A stretch of DNA of 8,771 nucleotides from NCBI GenBank assembly GCA_018883305.1, contig VEQI01000118.1, positions 1 through 8,771 of the forward strand, read 5' to 3'. Origin of the DNA: Limnohabitans sp. (GTDB lineage Bacteria > Pseudomonadota > Gammaproteobacteria > Burkholderiales > Burkholderiaceae_C). The position numbers and the translations under genes are program-made. Below, piece by piece: positions 6,808-8,771 of this stretch (within the stretch, counting starts at the first letter, position 1; every line of letters begins with the position of its first letter). The notes below the pieces were generated by a model. It was not told where the DNA came from, made no database searches, and saw nothing but the letters and a program-made list of their open reading frames with translations.

Positions 6808-8118
6808 TCAGGACGGCGCCTTCATCTGGCAACTGGTGGGCGTGCTGGAGACATAAGACTCGAAAGTCTTGACCGGCACCAGGGTCATGCCGGTGTTCTC
6901 CGGTGAGTACGGATGCTTCTTATCGGCCTTGGTCCACATCGTCAGGTACAGCGGTTGCTGCAACTGGTGATCGAGTTTGCGCATTTCCACTTCACCGCTG
7001 AAGCTTTGATACTTCAGACCATGCAGCGCTGCGGCCACTTTGACCGGGTCGGTGGATTTGGCTTTTGCCATGGCTTCTCCCAGGCCGGCAAAGATATGAA
7101 TCACAGAGCCGGTGTAGAAGTCGTCATTGAAGCGCTTCTTGAAATCAGCCATCCATTTGTCCATTTGCCCACCCATGTTGTAGTGCTGGTAGGAAATTTG
7201 GAAGACGCGGCCGTCACCACCGGTACCCAACGCTGTCGGTGTTCCGGTCACACCGGTGTAGTAGGTGAAGAATTTACCGTTGTAGCCACCTTCGTTGGCG
7301 GCCTTGACCAGCAGCGCCAAGTCCGAGCCCCAGTTGCCGGTGATCACCGTGTCCGCGCCAGAAGCTTTGATCTTGGCGATGTAGGGGGCGAAGTCACGCA
7401 CCTGGGCCAGAGGGTGAAGGTCTTCGCCCACAATCTGCACATCCGGACGCTTGCGGGCCAGGTTCTCCTTGGCGAATTTGGCCACTTGATGACCGTGCGA
7501 ATAGTTCTGATTCAGCAGGTAGACCTTCTTGATGTCCTGCTTGTCTTTCATGTAGGTGGTCATGGCCTCCATCTTCATGGAGGTGTCGGCGTCAAAGCGG
7601 AAGTGCCAGTAGCTGCACTTGCTGTTGGTCAGGTCCGGATCCACAGCCGAGTCATTGAGGTAGATCCCCTCTTTGCCGGGGTTGCGTTCGTTGTGCTTGT
7701 TGATGGCATCGATCAGCGCCAGCGCCACGGACGAGCCGTTGCCCTGGGCGATGTAGCGCACGCCCTGGTCGATGGCCGCCTTCAGCGCATTCAGGCTCTC
7801 GGTCGGGCTGAGCTTGTTGTCGATGAAGCTGACCTCGAACTTGACGCCGGCAGGGTTGGTGGCGCTGTACTTCTCGGCGAAGAACTGGTAGCTCTTGCTC
7901 TGGTTCACGCCCACCGGGCCCAGCAGGCCCGACAGCGGGTCGATGCGCACGAGCTTGACGACCTGGCCCGCCAGGGGCTTGGCAGCCGCCGCCTTGGCTG
8001 CAGGGGCAGGAGCCTTGGCCGCCGCCTGGGCCAATGCCAGACCCGCGCTGCCGGCAAGGGCCAGCCCGACAGTGGCGCTGAGCAGTTGACGACGCGACTT
8101 CGTGGGGAAACGCTGCAT
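6808..8118 (-). CDS. Periplasmic substrate-binding protein of the Liv-type ABC transporter (LivK-like, Peripla_BP_6 family)
   Basis: Binds the ligand in the periplasm and delivers it to LivHM; 436 residues including the leader. The N-terminus carries SRRQLL (8-13), a twin-arginine-like motif, then a hydrophobic core and a likely cut after LALA (about residue 30). An Ala/Lys/Pro-rich linker (31-50) precedes the first strand of the type I binding fold (VVKLVRIDPLSGLLGPVG, 53-70). Further family features are ARG-free hinge strands such as KKVYLLNQNYSHGH (197-210) and the segment GADTVITGNWGSDLALLVKAANEGGY (254-279). Only Cys168 and Cys430 are present. The ATG at 8116-8118 has GGAG about 8 bases upstream; longer frames reach 8223 but add a non-signal leader. 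Ligand is unknown; an acyl-CoA synthetase upstream and beta-oxidation genes downstream suggest a carboxylate. The first 125 or so codons are much richer in GC than the rest. Confidence 0.9.
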   Translation of the reverse strand: MQRFPTKSRRQLLSATVGLALAGSAGLALAQAAAKAPAPAAKAAAAKPLAGQVVKLVRIDPLSGLLGPVGVNQSKSYQFFAEKYSATNPAGVKFEVSFIDNKLSPTESLNALKAAIDQGVRYIAQGNGSSVALALIDAINKHNERNPGKEGIYLNDSAVDPDLTNSKCSYWHFRFDADTSMKMEAMTTYMKDKQDIKKVYLLNQNYSHGHQVAKFAKENLARKRPDVQIVGEDLHPLAQVRDFAPYIAKIKASGADTVITGNWGSDLALLVKAANEGGYNGKFFTYYTGVTGTPTALGTGGDGRVFQISYQHYNMGGQMDKWMADFKKRFNDDFYTGSVIHIFAGLGEAMAKAKSTDPVKVAAALHGLKYQSFSGEVEMRKLDHQLQQPLYLTMWTKADKKHPYSPENTGMTLVPVKTFESYVSSTPTSCQMKAPS

Positions 8119-8207
8119 GGGAAAACTCCAGGAGGCAGGGTGAGGGACGATGAATGCCAGCATGTGCCGACGAGGCCGGGAGCCTATACGAAGGCGGTGC
8201 GCCCGGT

Positions 8208-8266
8208 GGGCAGGGACTACCACTAAACCCTGCCCGGCAGCGGGCCTACCGCCAACGGGGCCGGGC
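8208..8266 (-). repeat. Overlapping inverted repeats between acyl-CoA synthetase and binding-protein genes
   Basis: The 148-base gap 8119-8266 has no gene. Its half next to the synthetase stop holds three stems. GGGCAGGG (8208-8215) pairs with CCCTGCCC (8228-8235), a perfect 8-base stem with a 12-base loop. GCCCGGC (8232-8238) pairs with GCCGGGC (8260-8266), 7 bases. GCCCG (8232-8236) pairs with CGGGC (8241-8245), 5 bases, 4-base loop. All share 8232-8235, so they exclude each other. On the minus strand only AGGGTTTAG follows, a poor U-tract, so a standard terminator is not certain. It may end or attenuate synthetase transcription, or act as a leader structure for the transporter message. In 8119-8207 I see only the Shine-Dalgarno and no convincing promoter. 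Confidence 0.45.

Positions 8267-8771
<505 letters not shown>

Noticed and set aside
7566..7583. Perfect 7-base hairpin CCTCCAT-CTTC-ATGGAGG inside the binding-protein gene
   Set aside because: It is explained by Met/Lys/Glu codons in a conserved coding stretch and has no T-run or neighbouring start.
8119..8223. Longer start for the binding protein
   Set aside because: It would bury the signal peptide behind 35 residues rich in Arg and His; the ATG at 8118 begins a proper leader.
6913..8226. 437-codon open frame on the plus strand
   Set aside because: It lies wholly opposite the binding-protein gene, its translation has no family features, and such antisense frames are common in GC-rich genes.

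Overview
The window reads as chromosomal DNA of a betaproteobacterium, most likely order Burkholderiales and probably Comamonadaceae-like. This rests on protein style and gene order as I recall them, plus GC of roughly 57-67% by hand count; no marker gene is present. All eight genes lie on the minus strand and the window is almost fully coding. Both end genes are cut by the window edge.

In transcription order (high to low coordinates) the layout is: the C-terminal 167 residues of a fatty-acyl-CoA synthetase (8267-8771); a 148-base gap rich in inverted repeats; a periplasmic substrate-binding protein with a twin-arginine-like signal peptide (6808-8118); a 51-base gap with a perfect hairpin; then the branched-chain-type (HAAT/Liv) ABC transporter genes livH, livM, livG and livF (2927-6756), packed with 1-4 base gaps or overlaps. 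A 105-base AT-rich gap follows, holding a candidate promoter and a perfect GAACG-N2-CGTTC inverted repeat. Next come a two-domain enoyl-CoA hydratase/3-hydroxyacyl-CoA dehydrogenase (713-2821) and the first 229 residues of a thiolase (1-688).

The genes make a coherent set: import of a small carboxylate across the inner membrane, activation to a CoA thioester, then hydration, dehydrogenation and thiolysis by beta-oxidation. No acyl-CoA dehydrogenase is present, so that step must be encoded elsewhere. The Liv-type transporter probably carries an organic acid (fatty, dicarboxylic or ring-derived) rather than a branched-chain amino acid; this is inference from context.

The most interesting signal is in the two ATPases. 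LivF has Arg in place of the Walker A Lys, and LivG has LTYAE in place of an LSGGQ-type signature. In a LivF-LivG heterodimer both changes fall in the same composite nucleotide site, while the other site is canonical. This predicts an asymmetric transporter with one degenerate ATP site. Other points are a candidate TetR-type operator before the beta-oxidation genes, an extra C-terminal membrane region on LivM, and a GC step inside the binding-protein gene.
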